Below, one piece after another: positions 8,356 to 17,340 of a DNA stretch of 42,569 nucleotides (its first letter is position 1; the number at the start of each line of letters is the position of its first letter). This stretch comes from an uncultured Flavobacteriales bacterium (GTDB taxonomy: Bacteria > Bacteroidota > Bacteroidia > Flavobacteriales_G > Salibacteraceae). The stretch is taken from the NCBI GenBank assembly GCA_913062955.1, contig CAJXZP010000032.1:1-42569 (forward strand), given 5' to 3'. The notes under the pieces were generated by a model. It did not search any database and was not told the DNA's origin. It saw nothing but the letters and a program-made list of their open reading frames with translations. The position numbers were made by a program, and so were the translations under genes.

Positions 8356-9789
8356 ATGCTCAAATTAATAACGATCCTTGGAATCTCCTTGCTTTCCTAT
8401 ACGCTCCTTGCTCAGGATTCTGCTTCCTCCAGTTTTAGTATCAAAGATTTCTCCTTACGAGATTATGAAGCACCTGATATTCGGTTTAAACGCCTTAATA
8501 TAGGAACTAATATGAATGGCTATGGTAGAGGTCATGGGGATTACTACAGCGATAGTCACAATGGAGATTTACGAATGAGTTTATATCTGTATGGTAATAC
8601 AGATGTCTACCAAGGAAGTAGTTCTGCCTCTGTAACCTATAGATGGCAATTGTATAACAGAAGGGATACGCTATATCAAGATAAATCGAATTATCATCGT
8701 GTTTTTTTAAATTACTCATCTATCAATAGGTGGTACGTTTCAGAAAAACACTTTTTTGCAATTCACCCCAGGGTATCTTATCAGCACGGTTTAAACACTG
8801 GGAAATACCGTCAGGATACTGTTTATCAGAACAGTAGGGATATTGAGCATGCTATTGACCTTTCTGTTTTTTTAAGTATGGGTTCTGGGCGTATTCAACC
8901 TATTGCGCCAGCTAGAGAAGCTTTAAATATCCTGATTTCATTAGAAAGGCACAATAGGTTGGCTGTAGCACCTGATTCAACTGCTATCGATTCTTTAGCC
9001 CGAATTGCAAATAGAATACAATACAAAAGATTTTACGATAGGCGGTTTAAACGTATTTATCAATTGGAAGAACTAGATAAAGGTTTGCAAGAAATGGGCT
9101 TAGTCACCCATCCAGATATGGTGTATGCGGCTAACTTAAGTGATATATGGAATTATGGAACTAATTATTCCCGAGGCTCTGGATCTCGCTGGGAAATTGG
9201 TGTAGTCCCAGGGGTGAAATATTCATTTAAAAAGCAATTTCAAGATGAAAATACGAATGAACATTTGGGAGAAGGATCTAACATTAGTGGCTACGGCTTT
9301 GTGGGATGGACAAAAAAAGTACCATTATCATTTTCGTTGCAGTCTGATTTTTCGGCAATTATATCTGCTGGATACTCGGATAATAAATCGAATTCAACGT
9401 ATGAAATTCAGGATACTACGGGTGTTACCTCACAAATGATTAATGTAAATTATACCTTGGGGTATTATCCAAATACCCGAACTTATTTGGGCGTTACTCC
9501 TTCCGTGACTGTTTCAGCAAATCAAATGAACTCACCGGAAGAAAAGGAGGAGTACTTGGGAATGACTGCAGGTATTCGACTAAACAGTTATTATTACGTG
9601 TCCCCCAGGTTTAGGCTGAGTTTGAATGGGAACATGAGTGCTTTGTCTGATGACTATTTAAATCAAGGCCCACTTCCGTCATCAATTACTGGAGGAATTC
9701 CATTAGCGATCGGAGGTAATGAAAATCTTACGGGAGAAAATAAACTTTCTTTCAGTTATGGCTTTAGTATAGGTTATGCATTGTTTTAA
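8356..9789 (+). CDS. Outer-membrane beta-barrel protein of unknown function
   Basis: The 477-residue protein starts with a signal peptide (MLKLITILGISLLSYTLLAQ). It contains many short alternating strands rich in Tyr, Trp and Ser (SSASVTYRWQLYNR, HPRVSYQHGLNTGKYR, TYLGVTPSVTVSANQ) and ends in a terminal Phe (SIGYALF), the usual barrel insertion signal. A helical, charged segment at about residues 180-245 (LISLERHNRLAVAPDSTAID onward) interrupts the strands. I recognise no specific family. It stands alone between a consensus promoter and a strong terminator. A porin-like or structural role is possible but not shown. Confidence 0.75.
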   Translation: MLKLITILGISLLSYTLLAQDSASSSFSIKDFSLRDYEAPDIRFKRLNIGTNMNGYGRGHGDYYSDSHNGDLRMSLYLYGNTDVYQGSSSASVTYRWQLYNRRDTLYQDKSNYHRVFLNYSSINRWYVSEKHFFAIHPRVSYQHGLNTGKYRQDTVYQNSRDIEHAIDLSVFLSMGSGRIQPIAPAREALNILISLERHNRLAVAPDSTAIDSLARIANRIQYKRFYDRRFKRIYQLEELDKGLQEMGLVTHPDMVYAANLSDIWNYGTNYSRGSGSRWEIGVVPGVKYSFKKQFQDENTNEHLGEGSNISGYGFVGWTKKVPLSFSLQSDFSAIISAGYSDNKSNSTYEIQDTTGVTSQMINVNYTLGYYPNTRTYLGVTPSVTVSANQMNSPEEKEEYLGMTAGIRLNSYYYVSPRFRLSLNGNMSALSDDYLNQGPLPSSITGGIPLAIGGNENLTGENKLSFSYGFSIGYALF

Positions 9790-9791
9790 AT

Positions 9792-9822
9792 AAAAAAGAG
9801 CCGCTAAAAGCGGCTCTTTATA
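9792..9822. terminator. Bidirectional intrinsic terminator
   Basis: The arms AAAGAGCCGC (9795-9804) and GCGGCTCTTT (9810-9819) pair perfectly around a five-base loop, with an A-run before and a T/A-rich end after. It lies between convergent genes ending at 9789 (+) and 9824 (-) and can serve both. Confidence 0.9.
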
Positions 9823-9823
9823 T

Positions 9824-10876
9824 TTAACGATCTTGATACATATCACTGTAATACTTTTGATAATCACCCGAGGTGATGTTTTTCATCCACTCTTCGTTAT
9901 CCATATACCAATTAATGGTTTTTTCAATTCCTTCTTCAAATTGTAAGGAAGGTTTCCAGTCTAATTCAGTCATTAGTTTATTGGAGTCGATAGCGTAACG
10001 TAAATCATGTCCGGCTCTATCGGTTACATAGGTGATTAACTTTTCAGATTCACCTGTTTCACGACCTAATTTCTTATCCATGGCTTTACAAATAACCTGG
10101 ATGAGGTCAATGTTGGTCCATTCGTTTTCTCCTCCAATATTATACGTTTCTCCTTGTCTTCCATTATGAAAAATAACATCAATGGCACGGGCGTGATCTA
10201 CCACAAATAACCAATCGCGAATGTTCTCTCCTTTTCCATATACTGGAAGTGGTTTGTTACTTCGGATGTTATTAATAAATAACGGAATCAGTTTCTCAGG
10301 AAACTGATTTGGGCCATAATTATTAGAACAATTAGAAATTACGATAGGCATACCATAAGTATCGGAATAGGCTCTTACAAAATGATCCGAACTTGCTTTG
10401 GAAGCAGAATAAGGACTATGAGGATCGTAAGCGGTGCTTTCTAAAAACATACCTTCTTCGCCTAATGAACCATATACCTCATCGGTACTTACATGGTAAA
10501 ACAACTTGTTCTCGAAATTGTCTTTCCAAATATGTTTGGCTGCGTTTAATAGATTAACGGTTCCAACTACGTTGGTCATGACAAATTCTAATGGATTTGA
10601 AATAGAACGATCCACATGGCTTTCGGCCGCTAAATGAATAACGGAATCAAATTGATGTTCTTCAAAAATAGATTGGATGTATGGACCATCTACAATATCT
10701 CCTTTTAAGAAAGTATAGTTAGCCGCGGATTCTATATCCGATATGTTTTCCAAATTACCTGCGTAGGTCAATTTGTCTAGATTAAAAATATGTACGTCTG
10801 GATAGGTCGTAACAAACAAACGAACTACATGACTACCAATAAATCCGGCACCACCGGTAATTAAAATTTTCTTCAT
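9824..10876 (-). CDS. rfbB: dTDP-glucose 4,6-dehydratase
   Basis: RmlB/RfbB makes dTDP-4-keto-6-deoxyglucose from dTDP-glucose, the second step toward dTDP-rhamnose and related surface sugars, and uses tightly bound NAD+. The extended-SDR signatures are present: the dinucleotide loop GGAGFIGSH, HLAAESHVDRSI, the STDEVYGSLG strand, the YSASK catalytic pair, and SNNYGPNQFPEKLIPLF, which is typical of this enzyme. I chose the ATG at 10876 (350 residues) because the upstream alternative at 10897 lies about where transcription should start from the box at 10900-10907. No other rml genes are nearby, so the pathway is scattered in this genome. An alternative symbol is rmlB. Confidence 0.93.
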   Translation of the reverse strand: MKKILITGGAGFIGSHVVRLFVTTYPDVHIFNLDKLTYAGNLENISDIESAANYTFLKGDIVDGPYIQSIFEEHQFDSVIHLAAESHVDRSISNPLEFVMTNVVGTVNLLNAAKHIWKDNFENKLFYHVSTDEVYGSLGEEGMFLESTAYDPHSPYSASKASSDHFVRAYSDTYGMPIVISNCSNNYGPNQFPEKLIPLFINNIRSNKPLPVYGKGENIRDWLFVVDHARAIDVIFHNGRQGETYNIGGENEWTNIDLIQVICKAMDKKLGRETGESEKLITYVTDRAGHDLRYAIDSNKLMTELDWKPSLQFEEGIEKTINWYMDNEEWMKNITSGDYQKYYSDMYQDR

Positions 10877-10899
10877 AAACAAGGAAACGATTTGCAATA

Positions 10900-10907
10900 C
10901 AAATTTA
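10900..10907 (-). promoter_or_regulatory. -7 promoter box for rfbB
   Basis: The minus strand reads TAAATTTG, an exact match to TAnnTTTG. Transcription would start near 10893, about 17 bases before the ATG at 10876. No clear -33 TTG is seen, so the call rests on one box. Confidence 0.45.
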
Positions 10908-10933
10908 ATACATTAGGTAAGTTGGAATCACTT

Positions 10934-11443
10934 TTATTTTTTCGGTTTTCTATACAACGGAACCGAAGAACAAGGTTCGCCAAACATGATGGATTTGGCG
11001 AATGGTTTTAATTTGCTGATGTAGTTCGTATACGCTTGCTGCGGGATGGGTAAATTGCCACACCCTTTAACCATGACCATGGCATCTTTGTATTGTGAAA
11101 AATCATGGTTGGCAAATACATCTTCAAATAGCACGGTCTCCAAAGTTTCCTGATTTCCATACACCGATTTTTTCGCAAATGGTTCTAATGCAATGGAGAT
11201 TAATAGGAAAGCCCACGATGGAACAATGACATCTGCCGAACATCCAATGGATACATATTTATCTTGGTATTGAGCCCAGTCATGATTAGCCACATGTTCA
11301 CGGAAATCTTTTTCTTTAAGGATGAGCTCTTGAAATAACCACGGTTTTAGATCAAAAGTGCTTCGCTTTCCTTTTGGGTAAAAGGTGGCTAAATCAATTT
11401 GAACTAAACTACTATTTGCTACTTTATTTACGATCTCTTCCAT
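10934..11443 (-). CDS. DUF2480 family protein
   Basis: This is a 169-residue soluble protein with no signal peptide or membrane helix. The sequence (VNKVANSSLVQIDLATFYPK, then FREHVANHDWAQYQDKYVSI and GCGNLPIPQQAYTNYISKLK) fits DUF2480, a family I know only from Bacteroidetes, where it often sits beside SUF genes. Two cysteines (GCSADV and GCGNLP) lie in similar contexts in the two halves, and the halves share a rough NHD.(A/S)QY(Q/K)D pattern, suggesting an internal duplication. Function is unknown. Here the suf operon lies just beyond an opposite-strand DUF389 gene. Confidence 0.8.
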   Translation of the reverse strand: MEEIVNKVANSSLVQIDLATFYPKGKRSTFDLKPWLFQELILKEKDFREHVANHDWAQYQDKYVSIGCSADVIVPSWAFLLISIALEPFAKKSVYGNQETLETVLFEDVFANHDFSQYKDAMVMVKGCGNLPIPQQAYTNYISKLKPFAKSIMFGEPCSSVPLYRKPKK

Positions 11444-11565
11444 TATCCCAATTTTAGAACGAAAGTACTGGTTTGATAGGGGAATTACACCTAAGAAATA
11501 AAAATATAGTAAATATTTAGCTTTTTGAATTCGATTCTTAACTTGCCCTCAGAAATACAGCAAAA

Positions 11566-13029
11566 ATGAGCGTAAATAACGACCCTAACGCAAAGAAATT
11601 ATCTGGTGCTAAAGAAGAAGTAAAAGAAAAAGTTTCCAACCTGTACGATTCAATCAAGGTTTTTTTGACTTCTTTGGTCAGTGTAAAAAGTGAAATTGAT
11701 TACCATCAAACGCATTTACGAATTGCGGATAATATCAAATTTCAAGGGTTTAATGTATGGGTATTAATCTGCTCCATATTTATTGCTTCTGTTGGATTAA
11801 ACTCCAATTCCACCGCCATTATTATTGGGGCCATGCTTATTTCGCCTTTAATGGGTCCCATTGTAGGGATTGGATTTTCACTAGGTACCAATCGGTTTGA
11901 ATTACTAAAACGGTCGGTATTAAATTTTGTCATCATGATGTTGGTGGCTTTGATAACCTCTTGGATGTACTTTTTCTTAACTCCCTTGGATAAAGCTGAT
12001 ACGGAGATTTTAGCAAGAACATCCCCTACCATTTTGGATGTGTTAGTGGCCTTGTTTGGAGGGTTGGCTGGGGCTATTTCGGTTACCAAAAAGAATAAAG
12101 GGCTCACTGTGGTACCTGGAGTGGCTATTGCAACGGCTTTGATGCCTCCATTATGTACGGTAGGTTATGGCTTGGCTACGTGGCAACCCGAATTTGCTTT
12201 TGGAGCGATGTATTTGTTCCTGCTCAATTCGGTAATTATTAGTATTTCAACGACTGTTTTTGTGCGAATCGTTCAGTTTCCATTACACACCTTTGTAGAT
12301 CAGAAAGTAGAGAAAAGAGCGAAGGTCCTGATTACGCTGTTTTTAATTGTATTAATTGTTCCCAGTGTGATGTTTTTTATCTCCGCTACCCGTAAATCCT
12401 ATTTTGATACCAATGCCGCTAATTTCGTGAAAACGGAAATTTATCACACCAATAGTTTTATTATTTCTCAGGATATTTCGTTTAATAAAAGAGAAAACTC
12501 TACCATCATTATTTTAATGGGAGGTGAAATGGTGCCGGATAGTACGCTGAATAAATGGAAATTAACATTGATGGATTATAGTTTAAATGGCACGGATTTA
12601 ATCATTAAACAAGATGTTCATAATGAACATTTATCGGATAAAATTAGGGAGTTGGAACGGAGCTCCATGGAATTAAATGAAATCAATAAAACACGCTTAA
12701 ATGCAATGATTATTGAAAATAGAATTGAGCTTCGGAGAATGGATTCGATGATTAAAGAAGGGCAAGTTGAAATGGCAGATACATTGCGGTTAGATTTCGA
12801 ACAAATATGTACCGAAATAGAAACCATGTATTCGGGAGTGAAAAAGGTAGCTTACGGAGAAATTACCGAGTATCAAGAGGGTCGCTTGGATACTATTCCG
12901 GTGATATTTATTAATTGGGATCGGAGATTGGCTACGACTACTAAAAATAAACAGGTAAAAGAAATGAAGAAATGGCTACTCATTCGTACCCATAATCCTC
13001 ATCTTGAAATTAGACAGTATTTGCCGTAA
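11566..13029 (+). CDS. DUF389 family membrane protein
   Basis: The 487-residue protein has a short cytoplasmic N-terminus, then about six transmembrane segments between residues 55 and 275. The family hallmark motifs are present: SNSTAIIIGAMLISPLMGPI and VPGVAIATALMPPLCTVGYG. The C-terminal 200 or so residues are soluble and include a charged, probably coiled-coil stretch (IRELERSSMELNEINKTRLN). DUF389 proteins occur widely in bacteria, but their transport or signalling role is not settled. The gene is on the opposite strand to its neighbours and lies between DUF2480 and the suf operon, with its stop three bases from the DUF59 stop. Confidence 0.88.
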   Translation: MSVNNDPNAKKLSGAKEEVKEKVSNLYDSIKVFLTSLVSVKSEIDYHQTHLRIADNIKFQGFNVWVLICSIFIASVGLNSNSTAIIIGAMLISPLMGPIVGIGFSLGTNRFELLKRSVLNFVIMMLVALITSWMYFFLTPLDKADTEILARTSPTILDVLVALFGGLAGAISVTKKNKGLTVVPGVAIATALMPPLCTVGYGLATWQPEFAFGAMYLFLLNSVIISISTTVFVRIVQFPLHTFVDQKVEKRAKVLITLFLIVLIVPSVMFFISATRKSYFDTNAANFVKTEIYHTNSFIISQDISFNKRENSTIIILMGGEMVPDSTLNKWKLTLMDYSLNGTDLIIKQDVHNEHLSDKIRELERSSMELNEINKTRLNAMIIENRIELRRMDSMIKEGQVEMADTLRLDFEQICTEIETMYSGVKKVAYGEITEYQEGRLDTIPVIFINWDRRLATTTKNKQVKEMKKWLLIRTHNPHLEIRQYLP

Positions 13030-13032
13030 ATA

Positions 13033-13359
13033 TTACAGCATTCCCAATTCTAACATCGCTTCTTCACTCAACATGTCTTTGGTCCATGGTGGCTCAAATG
13101 TAAGATCTACATTTGCTTTGGTTACATCGTGTATTCCAGCTACTTTATCCTCAATTTCTTGTGGCATAGACTCCGCTACCGGACAGTTTGGAGTCGTTAA
13201 TGTCATCAAAATATCAACCGAATAATCGTCATTAATTTGAACATCGTAAATTAATCCTAGCTCATATACATCTACCGGAATTTCTGGATCATAAATGGTT
13301 TTTAAAACCCGAATGATTTCATTTCCTAACAGTTTTTTATTCATTATTGGTTCTGCCAT
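13033..13359 (-). CDS. DUF59/MIP18-type SUF-associated Fe-S assembly protein
   Basis: The 108-residue protein shows the DUF59 core: VLKTIYDPEIPVDVYELGLI and a LTTPNCPVAESMP segment with the conserved cysteine. The family (SufT-, PaaD- or MIP18-like) helps maturation of Fe-S proteins. This short form is the one usually found at the end of Bacteroidetes and Firmicutes suf operons. It is the last gene of the operon, three bases after sufE, so it is almost certainly cotranscribed. The closing WTKDMLSEEAMLELGML is also usual for this group. Confidence 0.9.
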   Translation of the reverse strand: MAEPIMNKKLLGNEIIRVLKTIYDPEIPVDVYELGLIYDVQINDDYSVDILMTLTTPNCPVAESMPQEIEDKVAGIHDVTKANVDLTFEPPWTKDMLSEEAMLELGML

Positions 13360-13362
13360 GAT

Positions 13363-13794
13363 CTATTTCTCTTGGTTTTGTTTAGCTCGGTAGGCTAAAG
13401 CGGTCATTTTTATTTTTTGTACCATGGATACCAATCCGTTTGCTCTATTGGGAGAAAGGTGTTCTTTCAGTCCAATTTTTTCAAGTGCATACAAATTCGT
13501 AGTGGCAATATCTTGTGGCGTTTGACCTGAAAAAATCTCAAGTAATAATCCAATGATTCCTTTGGTAATAATCGCATCTGAATCCGCATCGAAAATTAAT
13601 TTTCCGTCTTCAACTTTTGCCGTTAACCATACGTTACTCTGACATCCTCGAACAATATTATCTTCGTTCTTATCGCTATCCGATAAACCCTTTAAACTTT
13701 TCCCGTAATCAATGATGTTCTCATATTTATCCATCCATTCATCAAACATGGAAAACTCTTCAATAAGCTCGTCTTGTTTTTCGTTGATTGTCAT
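13363..13794 (-). CDS. sufE: SufE, sulfur acceptor for SufS
   Basis: SufE takes the persulfide sulfur from the cysteine desulfurase SufS and passes it to the SufBCD scaffold. The 143-residue protein carries the acceptor cysteine (Cys51) in NIVRGCQSNVWL and the usual tail (LSPNRANGLVSMVQKIKMTA). I chose the ATG at 13794. A longer reading frame exists, but it would begin with TTG inside the inverted repeat and add LAKSHRLKHKK, which is not part of the family. The spacer from sufS is 148 bases, long for this otherwise compact operon. Confidence 0.93.
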   Translation of the reverse strand: MTINEKQDELIEEFSMFDEWMDKYENIIDYGKSLKGLSDSDKNEDNIVRGCQSNVWLTAKVEDGKLIFDADSDAIITKGIIGLLLEIFSGQTPQDIATTNLYALEKIGLKEHLSPNRANGLVSMVQKIKMTALAYRAKQNQEK

Positions 13795-13809
13795 TTTTTT
13801 ATGCTTTAA

Positions 13810-13929
13810 GCGATGGCTTTTGGCCAAGGCTTCTTGTAAATCTAATTGTCCAAAGCGAACGCTATGGATTTAATTTCATATTTTCTAAAATCTCTCATCC
13901 TTTTTTTAGCTTTGGCCAAAAGCCTTCGC
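13810..13929 (-). repeat. Long inverted repeat in the sufS-sufE spacer
   Basis: The 21-base arms 13810-13830 and 13909-13929 are inverted copies with 19 of 21 positions pairing, and are separated by 78 bases. Each arm contains the palindrome TTGGCCAA. In the mRNA this would form a long stem just upstream of the sufE ATG (16 bases away). It could act as an attenuator or a processing and stability site. The intervening bases show no gene. Confidence 0.7.
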
Positions 13930-13942
13930 CTTCGCTTTTTTA

Positions 13943-15166
13943 TTAAGAAAGCATCTTCACCGCACGTTTCACACCCGCAATAAAAACATCCACTTCTTCC
14001 TTGGTATTGTAAATCGCAAAACTGGCTCTTACCGTACCTGAAATTTGGAAACGATGCATCAAGGGTTGGGTACAATGGTGACCCGTGCGAACGGCAATTC
14101 CAAGTTGATCTAGAATCACTCCTAAGTCGTAATGATGAATATCTCCAATAAGAAATGACACCACACCTGCTTTATTATCGGCAGTTCCGATTAATCGAAT
14201 ACCGTCCATTTTTTTTAGTTCCTCCGTGGCATAGTCATGCAACATTTTTTCATGTGCAGCGATATTCTCTATTCCGTATTTGGCTAAGAAATCAATGGCT
14301 GCACCAAACGCAATGGTGTCTGCAATACTGGGAGTTCCAGCCTCAAACTTGAAAGGAAGATCGGCATACGTGCTTTCTTCCAAGCTCACCGATTTGATCA
14401 TTTCTCCACCTCCATGATACGGAGTCATTTTTTCTAATATTTCTGCTTTTCCGTACAGAAATCCAATACCGGTAGGCCCATACATTTTATGTGCCGAAGA
14501 AGCGTAAAAATCAACATCCAATTCCTTTACATCCACTTTGATGTGTGGTAAAGCTTGGGCTCCATCCAATAAAACAACAGCGCCAAACTCATGGGCTTTG
14601 TCAATTATGAATTTGACATCATTGACGGTTCCAAGGGTATTGGAAATATGTGCGACAGAAACAATCTTAGTGCGATCGTTTAATAATTTGACATATTCGT
14701 CTAACTCTAGTTCTCCCTTGTCGTTAATAGGAATGATTCGAAGTTTCGCACCTGTTTTTTTACACCACATGTGCCAAGGTACCATGTTGGAGTGATGCTC
14801 TAAGGTGGAAATGATGATTTCATCTCCTTCTTTCAAATTATCAGAGCCATAGGTAGAAGCAAATAGATTGATCGCTTCCGTGGTTCCTCTAGTGAAAATA
14901 ATTTCCTTTGATTCTGCTCCAATCCAATGGGCTAACTTATCTCGTACTTCTTCGTAACGTGAGGTAGCCTTCTGACTTAAAGAATGGACGCCTCTATGAA
15001 TATTGGCATGTTCTTTTAAGTAATAATTGGAAATGGTGTTTATGACCGATAAAGGCTTTTGAGAGGAAGCCGCATTATCAAAATACACCAATGGTTTTCC
15101 ATTCACCTTTTCTTCTAAGATTGGAAATTCTTTTCGTATTTCTGATATGTTTAATGGCGTACTCAT
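13943..15166 (-). CDS. sufS: SufS, group II cysteine desulfurase
   Basis: SufS is a PLP enzyme that removes sulfur from cysteine, giving alanine and an enzyme-bound persulfide for Fe-S assembly. The 407-residue protein has the PLP lysine (Lys227) in SSAHKMYGPTGIGFLYG and the catalytic cysteine (Cys365) in RTGHHCTQPLMHRF, the short-loop arrangement of group II enzymes that need SufE. An N-terminal IRKEFPILEEKVNGKPLVYF matches family starts. The gene begins two bases after the sufD stop, so translation is close-coupled. It is full length. Confidence 0.96.
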   Translation of the reverse strand: MSTPLNISEIRKEFPILEEKVNGKPLVYFDNAASSQKPLSVINTISNYYLKEHANIHRGVHSLSQKATSRYEEVRDKLAHWIGAESKEIIFTRGTTEAINLFASTYGSDNLKEGDEIIISTLEHHSNMVPWHMWCKKTGAKLRIIPINDKGELELDEYVKLLNDRTKIVSVAHISNTLGTVNDVKFIIDKAHEFGAVVLLDGAQALPHIKVDVKELDVDFYASSAHKMYGPTGIGFLYGKAEILEKMTPYHGGGEMIKSVSLEESTYADLPFKFEAGTPSIADTIAFGAAIDFLAKYGIENIAAHEKMLHDYATEELKKMDGIRLIGTADNKAGVVSFLIGDIHHYDLGVILDQLGIAVRTGHHCTQPLMHRFQISGTVRASFAIYNTKEEVDVFIAGVKRAVKMLS

Positions 15167-15168
15167 TT

Positions 15169-16443
15169 TTAAAATTTGGCGCTTTTTGAAGCAATAGACT
15201 CCATAATAACTTCTTGAAACGGTTCGTAATTTACATTTGCAATCGCATCTGCGACAAAAGCACTTACTAACATTTTTTCCGCTTCAAGTCTTCTAATTCC
15301 TCTGGCCATCATATAAAACAAGGCGTCTTCGTCTAATTGTCCAATGGTAGAACCATGCGAACATTTAACGTCATCAGCATAAATTTCTAATTGTGGACGA
15401 GAATAGGCATTGGCGTCATCGCTCAATAAAATGTTTCGGTTGGTTTGAAACGCATTAATTAATTGCGAATCTTTACGAACGTAAATTTTACCGTTAAATA
15501 CTCCCGATGCTTTGTCAGACATAACGCCTTTGAAAGTTTGGTTCGAGTTACAATGAGCGGCTTTATGATCGACAATTACTCTGAAATCAGCTGTTTGTTT
15601 GTCGTTCAATATATACGCACCGTTAATGGTCGTTTCACAATTCGTCCCTAAAACGGATACGTAAATGTTTTTACGTAACATCTTACCACCGAAAATATAG
15701 GATCCTAAATTGATGTGACTATTTGCATATTGATGAGCAATGGCCACCGATACAAGATTGCTTAGATCCCCATTTTGGTGGTAATCAAATGCATTTAGAA
15801 CTGCATTGTCGGCTACTAAATAACTCGAAAATTGATTCGAAAATGAGATCTCTTGATCGCCTTCAAATACAGTAATGAAAGTGGCTTCAGATCCAGTCGC
15901 TAATTCGAAATAGTTACGATTTGCACTGCCTGTTTTATCGCCATTTTGAATATGTACAATAAAAAGAGGCGCTTCAATTTTGGTGTTTTTAGCTACCGAT
16001 ACATGGATACCATCCGTAAATGAAGCCTCGTTTAATAAGGTAAATGCTTCTTGTTCGTTTTCCCAATCTACTGGAAACTTAGCCAAGTCATTTTCAGAAA
16101 GGTCTGATAGACCGGTTACGGAAATACCACTTTCGGTAGGCAGAATACTTAAATCCAAATTCAAAAATCCGTTAACGAAAATTAAACGTGGGTTATCCCC
16201 CATCATCGCTAGCGTTTCTTCTGAAATTACTGGATTGACGATTTTGTTAATCGTAAATTCCTTATTCAGTAAACCTGAAACCTTGGTGTATTTCCAATAC
16301 TCATGTCTAAGTGTTGGGAACGGAGTAGATTCTAATCCTTTATTTCCTTTTGAACGCAATTGATCAAATCCAGATACAAACTCTGAATTAGCCAAAATGG
16401 CGTCCATAAATTTTTTATTTTTAATGGGTGCAATGACACTCAT
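15169..16443 (-). CDS. sufD: SufD, Fe-S scaffold subunit
   Basis: SufD forms the SufBC2D scaffold with SufB and SufC and helps bring in iron. The 424-residue protein has the beta-helix core of the family, with ILLSDDANAYSRPQLEIYAD and the signature DDVKCSHGSTIGQLDEDALF followed by YMMARGIRRLEAEKMLVSAF near the C-terminus. These mark SufD rather than SufB. It is full length. It lies between sufC (84-base gap) and sufS (two-base gap). Confidence 0.95.
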   Translation of the reverse strand: MSVIAPIKNKKFMDAILANSEFVSGFDQLRSKGNKGLESTPFPTLRHEYWKYTKVSGLLNKEFTINKIVNPVISEETLAMMGDNPRLIFVNGFLNLDLSILPTESGISVTGLSDLSENDLAKFPVDWENEQEAFTLLNEASFTDGIHVSVAKNTKIEAPLFIVHIQNGDKTGSANRNYFELATGSEATFITVFEGDQEISFSNQFSSYLVADNAVLNAFDYHQNGDLSNLVSVAIAHQYANSHINLGSYIFGGKMLRKNIYVSVLGTNCETTINGAYILNDKQTADFRVIVDHKAAHCNSNQTFKGVMSDKASGVFNGKIYVRKDSQLINAFQTNRNILLSDDANAYSRPQLEIYADDVKCSHGSTIGQLDEDALFYMMARGIRRLEAEKMLVSAFVADAIANVNYEPFQEVIMESIASKSAKF

Positions 16444-16527
16444 AATTTTCTTTTTTTTAATGATGCGATGACTTCGGTTTTAGCCTTTGTGACTATGACT
16501 TGGGTCTCCCGTCTTCAAACTGCTATC

Positions 16528-17277
16528 TTACTTCAACCAGTCGTACCCTTTTTCTTCGAGTTCAAGCGCTAAGTCTTTGTTGCCTGTTTTGACAATCTTT
16601 CCATCGTACATAACATGTACAAAGTCAGGAATGATGTGATCCAAAAGTCTTTGGTAATGCGTGATTATTAAGAAACTGTTTTCTTTGGTGTGTAATTGAT
16701 TTACACCATTTGCAACAATCTTTAATGCATCAATATCTAATCCAGAATCGGTTTCATCCAAAATCGCAAATTTTGGATCTAACATGGCCATTTGGAAGAT
16801 TTCGTTACGTTTCTTTTCACCTCCAGAAAAACCTTCGTTAACCGAACGATTAGCCAAACGACCTTTCAATTCCACTAACTCTTGTTTCTCTTTCATCAAC
16901 TTTAAGAAATCTTTTGCTTTCAAAGGATCTTTACCATGATACTCACGAATGTTGTTTACAGCCGCTTTCATGAAATTGGTGTTCGATACCCCAGGAATTT
17001 CTATCGGATATTGAAACGCAAGAAATACACCTTCAGCTGCCCGTTCATTTGGATCTAATTCTAGAATGTTTTTTCCATTAAAGATGACTTCCCCTTCGGT
17101 TACTTCGTATTCATCTTTACCCGCAATTACAGCTGCCAAAGTACTTTTTCCAGTACCGTTTGGCCCCATGATCGCATGAATCTCTCCCGGATAGATATCC
17201 AAGTTGAAACCTTTCAAAATTTTATGACCTTCTACCTCCGCATGAAGATTTTTTATTGAAATAATTGGTGTGCTCAT
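16528..17277 (-). CDS. sufC: SufC, Fe-S assembly ATPase
   Basis: SufC is the ABC-type ATPase of the SufBC2D complex and powers scaffold rearrangement. The 249-residue protein shows Walker [10 protein letters not shown] (residues 38-46), the Q-loop in [15 protein letters not shown], the signature [11 protein letters not shown], Walker [13 protein letters not shown] and the switch His in [18 protein letters not shown] and ETDSGLD are typical of SufC and separate it from transporter ATPases. The spacer to sufB is 63 bases. Confidence 0.97.
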   Translation of the reverse strand: MSTPIISIKNLHAEVEGHKILKGFNLDIYPGEIHAIMGPNGTGKSTLAAVIAGKDEYEVTEGEVIFNGKNILELDPNERAAEGVFLAFQYPIEIPGVSNTNFMKAAVNNIREYHGKDPLKAKDFLKLMKEKQELVELKGRLANRSVNEGFSGGEKKRNEIFQMAMLDPKFAILDETDSGLDIDALKIVANGVNQLHTKENSFLIITHYQRLLDHIIPDFVHVMYDGKIVKTGNKDLALELEEKGYDWLK

Positions 17278-17340
17278 TTTTATTTTATTGACCGAAACGT
17301 CTTGAATTTTGTTTCGGAAGATGCTTTTAAATTTGTTTGA

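Noticed and set aside
13363-13827. Longer SufE with the N-terminal LAKSHRLKHKK extension
   Set aside because: It would need a TTG start within the inverted repeat and adds residues foreign to the family. The ATG at 13794 fits SufE.
13842-14075. Separate basic, cysteine-rich small protein
   Set aside because: It is an out-of-frame reading of the sufS 3' end and spacer. The SufS catalytic region occupies the same bases in the real frame.
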